7,308 nucleotides of DNA from Candidatus Cloacimonadota bacterium (GCA_021772705.1 JAJFLN010000636.1:1-7308); one strand, 5' to 3'. Counted from the stretch's first letter, positions 1 through 6,965 are shown. A program made the numbers and translations. Notes: generated from the letters alone by a model not told the origin.

Positions 1-1454
1 CGCTGGTAGGCACACTGGCGTGCGGCGTTCCAGACACTGGCACGGACTTGACGAGAGGCTGCCGGGTCTGCCGGATCGATGCCTGGATCCAGAACAGCCT
101 TCACAGCCAGCCATCCCCAGGGAACGTAGGCATGAGGGGCGTCGCGTGTGTCCGGAAACTCCTCCGAAATTCGTTTGTAGTCCAGCGCTGCCTCCGCAAG
201 GTGGGCCAGGCGAGCCCGGCCGGTGGGCGTGGATCCCGGCGGAGGGGCTGTGGAATCGTCGCAGGTCAGAGCCCGCATCCCCTCCGGGCTGGGCTCTGCG
301 GGCGCAGGAGTATCACCGAACTGCCAGTCCGCCTGCAACGTCAGAACCCGGGCCCTGCGAAACAGCGATCGCGCCAGGGTCCGGCCACGATGCAACGGGA
401 GCCGGGCCTCCGACCGATCTCGCGCCTGCTCCAGGCTGGCCCGGGCCGCCGCGAGGTCGGGGGGATCTCGCCGAAGCGCCAGATCGGCCTCCACCCAGAG
501 ATCGAGGATCTCCTGCTCCCGTCCGATTTCACCGGCCAGACCGGCAGTGACACCCGGGTCGATGACTTCGGCGGGTATCAAATCGGCGGCTGCATCCTCC
601 CGCATCTTGGCTCCTCGGACTCGATGATAGGAACGGTTTCCACGCTCGAGCGCCTCATCGGTGCCGATTCCAGCCAGCACGGGCGAAGCAGTCGACCGGA
701 GCAGCCATAACAGCCAGGCGGTGGCGCTGGCCGGTCCGGACCCGTTCTGGTTTCGGGCCAGATCCTCTCGACGGTAGGAACTCCTTCCAGGAACTGCCAG
801 GAGGAGTCTCTCCACAGCCTCCGCGGCGGGTGTTCCCGTCCGTGCCAGCTGTCGAAGCTCTCGCCCCAGGACCCGGGCCGCGGCACGGTTCTCGAGGTGG
901 GCTGCGCTGTCGAGCTCGAGCTCCGCCAGGATTTCCTGCCTCACCGAGGCATCCGTCAACTCACGCTGCCGCCCGATCCGGGCAAAGCGCTTCACCGCCG
1001 CCGACGTGGGCCGCAGCTTCGTCGGAAGCCGGAACTGGATACGCTCCATGAAGCTCTGCACGGCTTCCTTGTAGGTTACCTTCACGAATACGTCTGTCAG
1101 ATCCCGCCGGACGTCTCCCTCATCGTCCACCACGTCCTGGACGAACCACTCGTACTCCGCTCCGTTTCCGAGCATGCCGGATCCTGTGGCCGAACTCGGT
1201 GTCCGGTTGACGTCGTAATAGAAACGGGCGTGCCAGCCGGCCTGCTTCAGCCGGTTGGTCAACGAGGCGAACACCTGTTCGCTGAAGTAGAGGTGCTGTG
1301 TATCGTCCCGGATGTACTGGACCTGCTGCATCCCGGCTCGCATCTGGCCATAGAGCCCCATGACCAAGATGGCGACCACGGCGACGATAAAGCCGACCAG
1401 GAGTGTGATCATTCCACGCCGGTTTATGACGTATCGAAGTCTCAGTCGCGCCAC
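1..1454 (-). CDS. Membrane-anchored protein with prepilin-like N-terminus and TPR-like helical body (partial, C-terminus beyond left edge)
   Basis: A single minus-strand frame stays open from a GTG at 1454-1452 to the left edge, about 484 codons without a stop, so the C-terminus is missing. The frame is closed upstream by a TAA near 1581-1583. The N-terminus is basic (MARLRLRYVINRRG), followed by a hydrophobic helix at residues 15-35. The RRG|M junction before a helix, then DDTQHLYFSEQ at 50-60, resembles the PilX/GspK type of minor pilin-like protein, although position +5 after the putative cleavage site is Leu rather than Glu. The remainder is charged and helical. Near residues 420-450 there is a TPR-like stretch (LDYKRISEEFPDTRDAP). 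The function is not recognised, and the pilin link is inference. An internal ATG at 1412-1410 is a possible start but would remove the basic leader. The gene is divergent from the HEAT operon. Confidence 0.8.
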   Translation of the reverse strand, partial: MARLRLRYVINRRGMITLLVGFIVAVVAILVMGLYGQMRAGMQQVQYIRDDTQHLYFSEQVFASLTNRLKQAGWHARFYYDVNRTPSSATGSGMLGNGAEYEWFVQDVVDDEGDVRRDLTDVFVKVTYKEAVQSFMERIQFRLPTKLRPTSAAVKRFARIGRQRELTDASVRQEILAELELDSAAHLENRAAARVLGRELRQLARTGTPAAEAVERLLLAVPGRSSYRREDLARNQNGSGPASATAWLLWLLRSTASPVLAGIGTDEALERGNRSYHRVRGAKMREDAAADLIPAEVIDPGVTAGLAGEIGREQEILDLWVEADLALRRDPPDLAAARASLEQARDRSEARLPLHRGRTLARSLFRRARVLTLQADWQFGDTPAPAEPSPEGMRALTCDDSTAPPPGSTPTGRARLAHLAEAALDYKRISEEFPDTRDAPHAYVPWGWLAVKAVLDPGIDPADPAASRQVRASVWNAARQCAYQ

Positions 1455-1596
1455 CCGGTTTCGACCGCGCCCTGAAAATGTCAATGTGCCCCCGCTGCCA
1501 TCATCTGTGCAAAAAGTCGGTTCACCCCGCCACGTCCCGGACTGGATGGTGACCTCAGTATCGCGCCCCAGCTTCCAAGCTTAACATGACACAGAT

Positions 1597-1624
1597 TTGG
1601 AGCGGCGGCTCGCTGTGCTACGCT
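1597..1624 (+). promoter_or_regulatory. Candidate sigma-70-type extended -10 promoter of the HEAT-FecR-cyclase operon
   Basis: TTGGAG at 1597-1602 could serve as -35. After a 16-nt spacer comes TACGCT at 1619-1624, with the TA...T pattern of a -10 box, directly preceded by TGC at 1616-1618, which is the TGn of an extended -10. The predicted transcription start is near 1631. If used, this promoter drives the three-gene operon and leaves a short leader before the Shine-Dalgarno-like GAGAGGGGA at 1642-1650. The -35 match is only partial (TTG conserved). Confidence 0.5.
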
Positions 1625-3030
1625 TCTCCAGCAATTCCCATGAGAGGGGAACCTCGATCGACACGGAGAGACAAAGACAGCTATTAGCTGATCTCGCCAG
1701 CGGAAGCGTGGAGGATCGCAAGGCGGGGGTGATCTGGCTAGCGGAAGCCGGGGGTCAAGAGATCCTCCCAGTCCTTCGGAAGATGTCCACCGATGCCGAT
1801 GTCGGCGTCCGCAGCTTTGCCCACAACGCCATTGGAAAAGTCCGGCAGAGGGTCGGTTGCACTCAGCCAGGACCGGCGCAGGACCTGGCCGAGCTGCTGC
1901 GGTCCGACGACTCGGCGACGCGCATTCGAGGCGCCGTCGGATGCTACCGTTTCCCGACCCGGGAATTGCGGGAGCAGATCCTCGAGTTCGTACCCCTCGA
2001 AACCGACGTCCACGTTCGTGCTTCGCTGCTCCAGGCGTTGTCTGGCTGGGAGGATCCGCGGGCCAGAGTGGTTCTGATCGAGGGGCTTCGGCATCCCGAC
2101 GGCAGGGTCCGAGCCAATGCCGTGGAAGTTCTGGGGCTCCTGGACGATCCTTCTCTCATGTCGTCTATCGAGCCCTTGCTCGAGGATCCGGATAACCGGT
2201 CACGGGCCAACGCGGCCCTGCTGGTGGCGCGCTTCGACGAGGAGAAGGCCAGGCCAGTACTCCGGAAGATGCTGGAGTCCAAGCAAGTGTGGATGACGGG
2301 CAGTGCGATTCATGCCCTGCGGCAGATAGGAGCCGGTTGGTGCGTCGAGTGGCTTCATGAGTTTCTGGACAGCTCACCCTCCACCAGAATGCATTCGAAA
2401 GCTCGAGCCGCTCTGCAGTCGCTGGAGCAGCCGTCAGTCGAAGCATCAGGTCGTGACGGCGACTCCGAAGAATGGCGCCAGAGGACATGGGCGATGGGTG
2501 AGGTGCTGGAGCGCGACTCCGTCGCCGGTACGGGCACGCCTTCGCGAGGACTGCGGACGAGCACCGCCTCGGCAGTTGTCTCACCGAGGGTGGGAGCAAG
2601 TCGACTTGAGAGACTGCTGCCCTACAGCTGGCTCGCATTGGCGGCAGGACTTTCCGTCTCAATCGTGGTCCTCCTCGGACGGCAGACGACGACCACACAG
2701 GCCATCTCCAACCGGCGCCCTGCCCACGCCAGGAGGTCTCTGCTGGAGCAGCCCGCCGGAGAACGGCTGGCGAAGATTGTGTCGCAAACCAGGGATGTGG
2801 TGAGACTCGAGGGACTCGGTGCCCGCTGGGAAGGCGAGGTAGCACAGGGCCAGCGCGCCGATGGGAAGCTTCTGCTGAAGTCGGCGGGTACGGAGCTACT
2901 GGTCGATTCGTCTGCTTTCGCCGAGACTCCGGTGCCAGGGGATTCCGTCTCCTTTTTCGGAACACTGGAAGGACGCCGAGACGAGCGTATTCTGGTGTCG
3001 GGCCCGGCACGATCGAGGAACTCGAAATGA
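1597..3030 (+). CDS. HEAT-repeat protein with one membrane helix and C-terminal OB-like domain
   Basis: The frame gives 477 residues if read from TTG 1597 (numbering used here). Residues about 26-275 form roughly seven HEAT/PBS-lyase-type helical repeats, for example HPDGRVRANAVEVLGLLDD and DADVGVRSFAHNAIGKV. Such repeats form a solenoid used for protein binding; no catalytic motif is seen. A low-complexity linker (about 280-335) leads to a single transmembrane helix at 343-361 (YSWLALAAGLSVSIVVLL). The tail at 400-470 has alternating beta-like strands (WEGEVAQG, GTELLVDSS, GDSVSFFGTLEG) suggestive of an OB-like barrel, which is inference. The true start is probably downstream, at ATC 1657 behind a strong ribosome-binding site, because 1597-1624 looks like promoter; GTG 1708 is a weaker alternative. 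The stop overlaps the next gene by ATGA, indicating translational coupling. The topology cannot be fixed from sequence alone. Confidence 0.85.
   Translation: MERRLAVLRFSSNSHERGTSIDTERQRQLLADLASGSVEDRKAGVIWLAEAGGQEILPVLRKMSTDADVGVRSFAHNAIGKVRQRVGCTQPGPAQDLAELLRSDDSATRIRGAVGCYRFPTRELREQILEFVPLETDVHVRASLLQALSGWEDPRARVVLIEGLRHPDGRVRANAVEVLGLLDDPSLMSSIEPLLEDPDNRSRANAALLVARFDEEKARPVLRKMLESKQVWMTGSAIHALRQIGAGWCVEWLHEFLDSSPSTRMHSKARAALQSLEQPSVEASGRDGDSEEWRQRTWAMGEVLERDSVAGTGTPSRGLRTSTASAVVSPRVGASRLERLLPYSWLALAAGLSVSIVVLLGRQTTTTQAISNRRPAHARRSLLEQPAGERLAKIVSQTRDVVRLEGLGARWEGEVAQGQRADGKLLLKSAGTELLVDSSAFAETPVPGDSVSFFGTLEGRRDERILVSGPARSRNSK
1642..1650 (+). promoter_or_regulatory. Strong ribosome-binding site that conflicts with the canonical starts
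   Basis: GAGAGGGGA lies 6 nt before an in-frame ATC codon at 1657. It is the best Shine-Dalgarno-like sequence in this leader. The canonical candidates upstream (TTG 1597, GTG 1615) lie inside the promoter elements and have no comparable site at proper spacing. This decides in favour of a start near 1657, with the caveat that ATC is a rare initiator. Confidence 0.45.
3015..3019 (+). promoter_or_regulatory. Ribosome-binding site of the FecR lipoprotein gene
   Basis: GAGGA ends 7 nt before ATG 3027 and lies within the last codons of the HEAT gene. It supports this start for the lipoprotein gene and translational coupling through the ATGA overlap. Confidence 0.6.
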
Positions 3031-3743
3031 AGCCCGGAGATGGCACGGCTGGACGAAGACGGGTCAGAGCATCAGCAATCTCGCTCGCGCTGATGTTCGT
3101 CGGTCTCATCAGCGGCTGTGGAGGGGGGGGCCGATTCTCGCAGGAGGTCCCAGAGTTCGCCGTGCTCGTGGCTGAGACCTCGGGGGACGCCGATTGCCGG
3201 CTCGGCTCCGGAGTGGAGTGGGCCCGATCCGAGGCCGAGCAGGTCATCCCTCGTGAAGGTGCCATCCGGACCGGCGCCGACGGAGACGTCTGGCTGGACC
3301 TGCCCTCCGGCGGCATCAGTCACGTGGCGAAGGAGTCGCTTCTGGAGGTTCTGGATCTGGACAGGAGTGATGCCGGGGTGGATTCGAGTGTCATCCTGAG
3401 ACTGCTGCAGGGTGTCGGGTTCTTTCGGTGGAGTCCCGGGGGCGCCTCCCTGCAAGTCGAGACTCCTCACGTCCAGGCTGCCGTACTGGGAACGGAGTTC
3501 GTCCTGGAAGTGAAGGAGGGTTCCACCCGAATCATCGTGAGCAAGGGCCGGGTGGAGCTGCTGGGCCAGGACCGGTCGCTGGTCATCAATGAGGGACACC
3601 AATCCATCACCAGGATCGGGGAGCCGCCTGGCATGCCGGAACCGGTTCGTCTCATCGCCGCTCAGGGGCTCGCAGGAGAGCTGGAGAGGTTCGGAGATCG
3701 TGCCGGGAACCTGCGTAATCGCCGGACAATCGATCGTCGATAG
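3027..3743 (+). CDS. FecR-domain lipoprotein
   Basis: The product has 238 residues. The N-terminus has a basic region (GRRRVR), a hydrophobic stretch at 15-29 and a lipobox ISG|C with Cys31, so it should be processed by signal peptidase II and lipid-anchored in the envelope. A Gly-rich linker follows the Cys. Residues about 60-200 match the FecR family: REGAIRTGADGDVWLDLPSG, a strand-rich middle, then ETPHVQAAVLGTEFVLEVK and RIIVSKGRVELLGQ, which is the usual FecR signature (TP...A.V.GT.F.V....G.T.V.V..G.V.V). Classical FecR proteins are anti-sigma regulators with a cytoplasmic N-terminal part. This one instead has a lipoprotein signal and no sigma-factor neighbour, so it is more likely an envelope sensor, scaffold or ligand-binding protein. 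It overlaps the HEAT gene by 4 bp and ends 6 bp before the cyclase start. The coding sequence contains a run of eight G right after the lipobox. Confidence 0.9.
   Translation: MKPGDGTAGRRRVRASAISLALMFVGLISGCGGGGRFSQEVPEFAVLVAETSGDADCRLGSGVEWARSEAEQVIPREGAIRTGADGDVWLDLPSGGISHVAKESLLEVLDLDRSDAGVDSSVILRLLQGVGFFRWSPGGASLQVETPHVQAAVLGTEFVLEVKEGSTRIIVSKGRVELLGQDRSLVINEGHQSITRIGEPPGMPEPVRLIAAQGLAGELERFGDRAGNLRNRRTIDRR
3123..3130 (+). repeat. Homopolymeric G8 tract in the FecR lipoprotein gene
   Basis: Eight consecutive G residues encode the Gly linker just after lipobox Cys31. Gain or loss of one base would shift the frame right after the signal peptide and abolish the FecR domain, so the tract is a possible slippage site. 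It may equally be a chance result of Gly codons in GC-rich DNA. Confidence 0.95.
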
Positions 3744-3749
3744 GGTCAC

Positions 3750-5840
3750 GTGAGCCTCTTCAATACGGGTACACAGAGCCTTTCGCGTCGCGCCATCTGG
3801 GCCACTGTCCTCTCCCTGGGGATCGCGCTGATCTTCGAGAGTGCCGGAAGTTTCCAGACCATCGATCTTCAGAGGCTCGATCTCTGGTTGCGAGACGTGC
3901 TCGTCGCCACCGTGACGTCCCGAGAAGAAGTTGAGCAGGGTCTGGTCGTGGTCGCTGTGGATGAGGCCAGCCTGCAGAAGGTGGGCCGTTGGCCCTGGAG
4001 CTGGAACGTTCACGCCCGAATTGTGGACGAGTTGATGCGGCTTGGAGCCAGAGCGGTGGCCTTCGACGTCGTGTTCCCGGCTTCTGGTGAAGGGGCGATG
4101 CCTCCGGGAAGAGAGCCATTCGTGGCTGCTCTCCGTCGATCGGGGAAGGTCCTGCTGGCAACAGCAGCAGGCGTGCCGGGATCTGGGAACAGGAACTCCG
4201 GGGTCGGTCTGGACCCCTACCTGGCGGAGGCAGCTGCGGGAGTCGGCGCCGTCGGGCTACCCGCGGATCTGGACGGTGCCGTTCGCACCATGTCCCCATG
4301 GCTATGGGTCAGAGCAGGGGTGGGAGGCTCGGAGGTGACACTGGCCAGCTTCGATCTGGCCGTTGCCGCATTTCATCTGGCGAGCCCGCTTCCTGACTCC
4401 GCCTCGCCCCATGTCGCCCTCACGGGACCGCTGGGAAAGCGAATACTGCCCCTTCGGGCCGACGGCCGAACCGCCTACATTCGCTGGCGCGGGGAGCCTC
4501 CAGCTTATCCATCGGTATCCTGCTCGGATCTTCTCGAGGGCCGGGTGCCGCGGGAGAGCGTGAAGCGGCGCACTGCCATTGTTGGATTCACGGCTCAGCT
4601 GATGCAAGACCGATTCCCCACGCCTCACACGGCCCTGACGGGCCAGCGCACCGCGGGTGTGGAGATCCACGCCCAGGCAATCGGGACGCTTCTGGCTGGC
4701 GACGGACTGCAAGATGCAGCGGCAACCTGGCAGTGCCTCCTGCGATATCTGGCGGCAGTCTTCGGAGGACTGATTCTGGTCATCGCCGGTCCCTTGAAGG
4801 GCTCTGTTCTGCTGCTGTTCGGAGTGACCTCCGTTTTCGGCGGTGCCGCCTGGGCCTATCACGCCGGGACCATCCTGGAGCTGGCCCGGCCAATGGTGCT
4901 GCCCGTGCTGGCATTCCTCGTCGTCCTGGGACGGGAGCATCGCGCCGAGCGACAGAGAGCGGAGTTCATCCGCGGGATGTTCTCCCACTATCTGAATCCG
5001 TCCGTCGTGGACTGGCTCGTCAACCATCCAGAAGGACTCAGGCTCGGCGGAGAGAGGCGCACACTCACGGTGCTCTTCAGCGACATCCGGGGATTCACGA
5101 CTCTGTCGGAGGAGCTCACGGCAGAGAGTCTCGTCAAGCTCTTGAACGAGTACCTGGGAGCGATGACGACCGTTGTCTTTCGCCACCAGGGGACACTGGA
5201 CAAGTACGTGGGGGACGCCCTCATGGCGGTTTATGGAGCTCCCGTCGATCAGCAGGATCATGCGGCGAGGGCCTGTCGAACAGCCCTGGAGATGACGAAG
5301 GCACTGAGGCTCTTCAATTTGGAACGAAGGAGACAGAAGTTGCCCGAGCTCGACATTGGCATCGGGGTCAATTCGGGTGAGATGGTCGTGGGCAACATGG
5401 GCTCTCCCCTCAGGTTCGATTACACCGTCCTGGGCGATGCAGTGAACCTTGCCGCGAGACTGGAAGGACAGACCAAGTCCTATGGTGTTCAGACGATCGT
5501 CGGTGAGGGGACCCGGCAGCTCCTGGATCAGGAGTTCCTGGTCAGGGAGCTCGATCTGATCCGCGTCAAGGGCAAGCGCGAGCCCGCCAGAGTCTACCAG
5601 CTCTTGGGCCTCAGGGAAGACCTGAGCAACGACGAGGTCAAAGCTCACGACATCTTCAGGGAGGGTCTGGAGTCGTACAGGAACAGCTGCTGGGACAAGG
5701 CCATTTCACAGTTCGAGAGAGTGTTGGCAGTCCTTCCCGACGACGGTCCCTCTCGGCTATTCATCGAGCGTTGCGACAGTTTCCGTCTAACACCGCCTCC
5801 AGCCAACTGGGGCGGTATTCATGTAGCCAGTTCAAAGTAG
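3750..5840 (+). CDS. CHASE2-domain class III adenylate cyclase with C-terminal TPR-like tail
   Basis: The product has 696 residues and makes cAMP from ATP. An N-terminal helix (about 14-32) precedes a CHASE2 extracytoplasmic sensor at about 40-315, with typical LVVVAVDEASLQKVGRWPW (66-83) and GARAVAFDVVFP. Three membrane helices follow (about 328-347, 351-370, 380-394). The cyclase domain covers 435-620. Both metal-binding Asp are present (D445 in FSDIRGFT, D489 in DKYVGDA), with K485 and T559 at the purine-specifying positions and N566 and R570 of the transition-state pair. Lys plus Thr is the class IIIb pattern, as in CyaC-type bicarbonate-responsive cyclases, so the enzyme should be active as a homodimer. 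Residues 632-690 form a TPR-like helix pair ending in PPPANWGGI, common in this family. The start is GTG with a weak AGGG at 3742-3745, six bp after the FecR stop; no better start lies near. The ligand sensed is unknown. Confidence 0.95.
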   Translation: MSLFNTGTQSLSRRAIWATVLSLGIALIFESAGSFQTIDLQRLDLWLRDVLVATVTSREEVEQGLVVVAVDEASLQKVGRWPWSWNVHARIVDELMRLGARAVAFDVVFPASGEGAMPPGREPFVAALRRSGKVLLATAAGVPGSGNRNSGVGLDPYLAEAAAGVGAVGLPADLDGAVRTMSPWLWVRAGVGGSEVTLASFDLAVAAFHLASPLPDSASPHVALTGPLGKRILPLRADGRTAYIRWRGEPPAYPSVSCSDLLEGRVPRESVKRRTAIVGFTAQLMQDRFPTPHTALTGQRTAGVEIHAQAIGTLLAGDGLQDAAATWQCLLRYLAAVFGGLILVIAGPLKGSVLLLFGVTSVFGGAAWAYHAGTILELARPMVLPVLAFLVVLGREHRAERQRAEFIRGMFSHYLNPSVVDWLVNHPEGLRLGGERRTLTVLFSDIRGFTTLSEELTAESLVKLLNEYLGAMTTVVFRHQGTLDKYVGDALMAVYGAPVDQQDHAARACRTALEMTKALRLFNLERRRQKLPELDIGIGVNSGEMVVGNMGSPLRFDYTVLGDAVNLAARLEGQTKSYGVQTIVGEGTRQLLDQEFLVRELDLIRVKGKREPARVYQLLGLREDLSNDEVKAHDIFREGLESYRNSCWDKAISQFERVLAVLPDDGPSRLFIERCDSFRLTPPPANWGGIHVASSK
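5792..5816 (+). other. Strong hairpin at the 3' end of the cyclase gene
   Basis: ACCGCC (5792-5797) pairs with GGCGGT (5811-5816), and after a single bulged T, CCAG (5799-5802) pairs with CTGG (5807-5810) around a CCAA tetraloop. It lies in the last codons, 22 nt before the stop codon begins, and is followed by no T-tract, so it is not a standard intrinsic terminator. It could protect the mRNA 3' end or attenuate read-through to the methyltransferase. It could also be a by-product of the conserved PPPxxWxG codons. Confidence 0.4.
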
Positions 5841-5853
5841 ACGCATCCCGAGC

Positions 5854-5868
5854 CAGCTGCCCCAGCTG
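5854..5868 (+). repeat. Paired CAGCTG palindromes in the cyclase-methyltransferase gap
   Basis: Two copies of the self-complementary CAGCTG (5854-5859, 5863-5868) are separated by three C residues. They can form a 6-bp stem with a 3-nt loop just after the cyclase stop. No T-tract follows. The rest of the 96-bp gap holds a possible weak -10-like ATACTG (5909-5914, preceded by TGC) without a convincing -35. Confidence 0.3.
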
Positions 5869-5936
5869 TGGTGCTGCTCCTGCACGGAATCGGGGGGACA
5901 GAAGGTGCATACTGGTGAAGGAGCAAGCGAGGGATT

Positions 5937-6965
5937 GTGATCGGGGAGATGGTTCGAGGGCAAGACAGGCTACTGAGCAGGGAAGCCCAGGCGTGGGATT
6001 CCGCTCGAATCTGCAACGGCGAACTGTATCTCGAGGGAAAGCCGTATCGTTCCTGGGCGCACGATCCCGTCGTCACCGAGTGGAACAACGCGAACCTCAC
6101 GGGAGATCCTGAACGGTCCTGGCTCGATCTGCTCGGTGAGACCCTGGGAGACCGGCGACATGGTATCAGCCTGGGGGCCGGTACCGGTTGGCTGGAAGAG
6201 GAGATTCTGCGAAGGAAGCTGGCCGACCGAATCGTGTGCCTGGACCTGTTCCGGGGAAGCTCCGACGCTGTGGGGTTGGAGTTCCGGGTTGCAGACCTGA
6301 ATGTGGTTCTGCTCCCTCCGGAGCTCTTCGACTTCGTGTTGGTCCATCACTCCCTGCATCATGTGGAGCGGGTGGAACACGTCATCCACCAGGCCGAGCA
6401 GTGTCTGCGACCGGGAGGTCTCCTGATCCTTCATGACTATGTGGGAGAGAATCGGGAGATGTGGACCTCCAGGAAACTCGCAAGACTGGAAGCGATCAGG
6501 AACGATCTCGACCTTCCCCGGGGACTGGGGGCTCCCCCCATGGAGATTCCCCCGGAGGTGACCTCCCGTCGATCCCCGTTCGAGCAGGTCAACTCCATGC
6601 GGATACTCCCGACTCTGGCGCAGCTCTTTCGCCCCATCCGTTTCCGGTCCTGGGGTGGGATACTCCATCCACTGCGACGGCACATATGGGATCAGGACTT
6701 CCGCCGCCGCCGGTGCTCGCTGCAGCAGCTGCTGGAATGGGATGAATTAGCAGTTCGGGAAGGACTGCTTCCGTGCTTCGCATTTGGTGTCTTCTCTCGA
6801 TGCATCGACGAGACGCCGTTGCCGCAGCAGGGTGACTGGGCTGAGCTTCAGCGCGTTGTGAGCCTCACGGAGGAGGCCGAGAGAGAACCGGCAGCCTGGC
6901 GCCGTCGCTGGCGGGTTTGGGGTCGATTCCTTGTGTGGAAACTTGCCCGGAGCCTCCAGGTCTGA
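5937..6965 (+). CDS. Class I SAM-dependent methyltransferase
   Basis: The product has 342 residues. The Rossmann-fold SAM site is clear: motif I GISLGAGTGWLEEEI (76-90), an acidic residue ending strand beta2 (D103 in VCLDLF), VADLN near 118-122, motif IV FDFVLVHHSLHHV (131-143) and LRPGGLLILHDYVG (157-170). This is the Methyltransf_11/25-like pattern of small-molecule, lipid or sugar methyltransferases; the substrate cannot be told. The C-terminal part (about 190-342) is rich in Arg and Trp, ends in a basic amphipathic helix (RRRWRVWGRFLVWKLARSL), and may contact membrane or substrate. The start is GTG 5937, the only canonical start upstream of ATG 5949 after an in-frame TGA at 5916. It is preceded by GAGGG at 5929-5933 and by AAGGAG at 5918-5923. 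The 96-bp gap makes operon membership with the cyclase possible but not certain. Confidence 0.9.
   Translation: MIGEMVRGQDRLLSREAQAWDSARICNGELYLEGKPYRSWAHDPVVTEWNNANLTGDPERSWLDLLGETLGDRRHGISLGAGTGWLEEEILRRKLADRIVCLDLFRGSSDAVGLEFRVADLNVVLLPPELFDFVLVHHSLHHVERVEHVIHQAEQCLRPGGLLILHDYVGENREMWTSRKLARLEAIRNDLDLPRGLGAPPMEIPPEVTSRRSPFEQVNSMRILPTLAQLFRPIRFRSWGGILHPLRRHIWDQDFRRRRCSLQQLLEWDELAVREGLLPCFAFGVFSRCIDETPLPQQGDWAELQRVVSLTEEAEREPAAWRRRWRVWGRFLVWKLARSLQV

Noticed and set aside
20..1475. Long plus-strand frames at 20-550, 48-710 and 897-1475
   Set aside because: They overlap each other and oppose a continuous minus-strand frame with a membrane helix, coherent helical composition and TPR-like segment. 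Their translations are low in recognisable structure and rich in Pro, Arg and Ser, typical of antisense shadows in GC-rich DNA.
1479..1484. Minus-strand TTGACA as a -35 box for the leftward gene
   Set aside because: The position of a -10 box 17 nt downstream reads GAAACC and would lie directly against the start at 1454, leaving no room for a leader. The hexamer is probably chance.
1640..1687. Short plus-strand frame ATG 1640 to TAG 1685 overlapping the HEAT start
   Set aside because: It has no ribosome-binding site, begins about 9 nt after the predicted transcription start and has only 15 codons. A leader-peptide role cannot be supported.
2165..5648. Long minus-strand frames opposite the HEAT, FecR and cyclase genes (for example 2165-3316, 3072-4013, 4302-5648)
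   Set aside because: The plus strand encodes recognisable domain families across the same bases; the antisense translations show no domain or sensible composition.
6723..6734. Perfect 12-bp palindrome CAGCAGCTGCTG
   Set aside because: It lies inside the methyltransferase gene and arises from Gln-Gln-Leu-Leu codons; no regulatory context.
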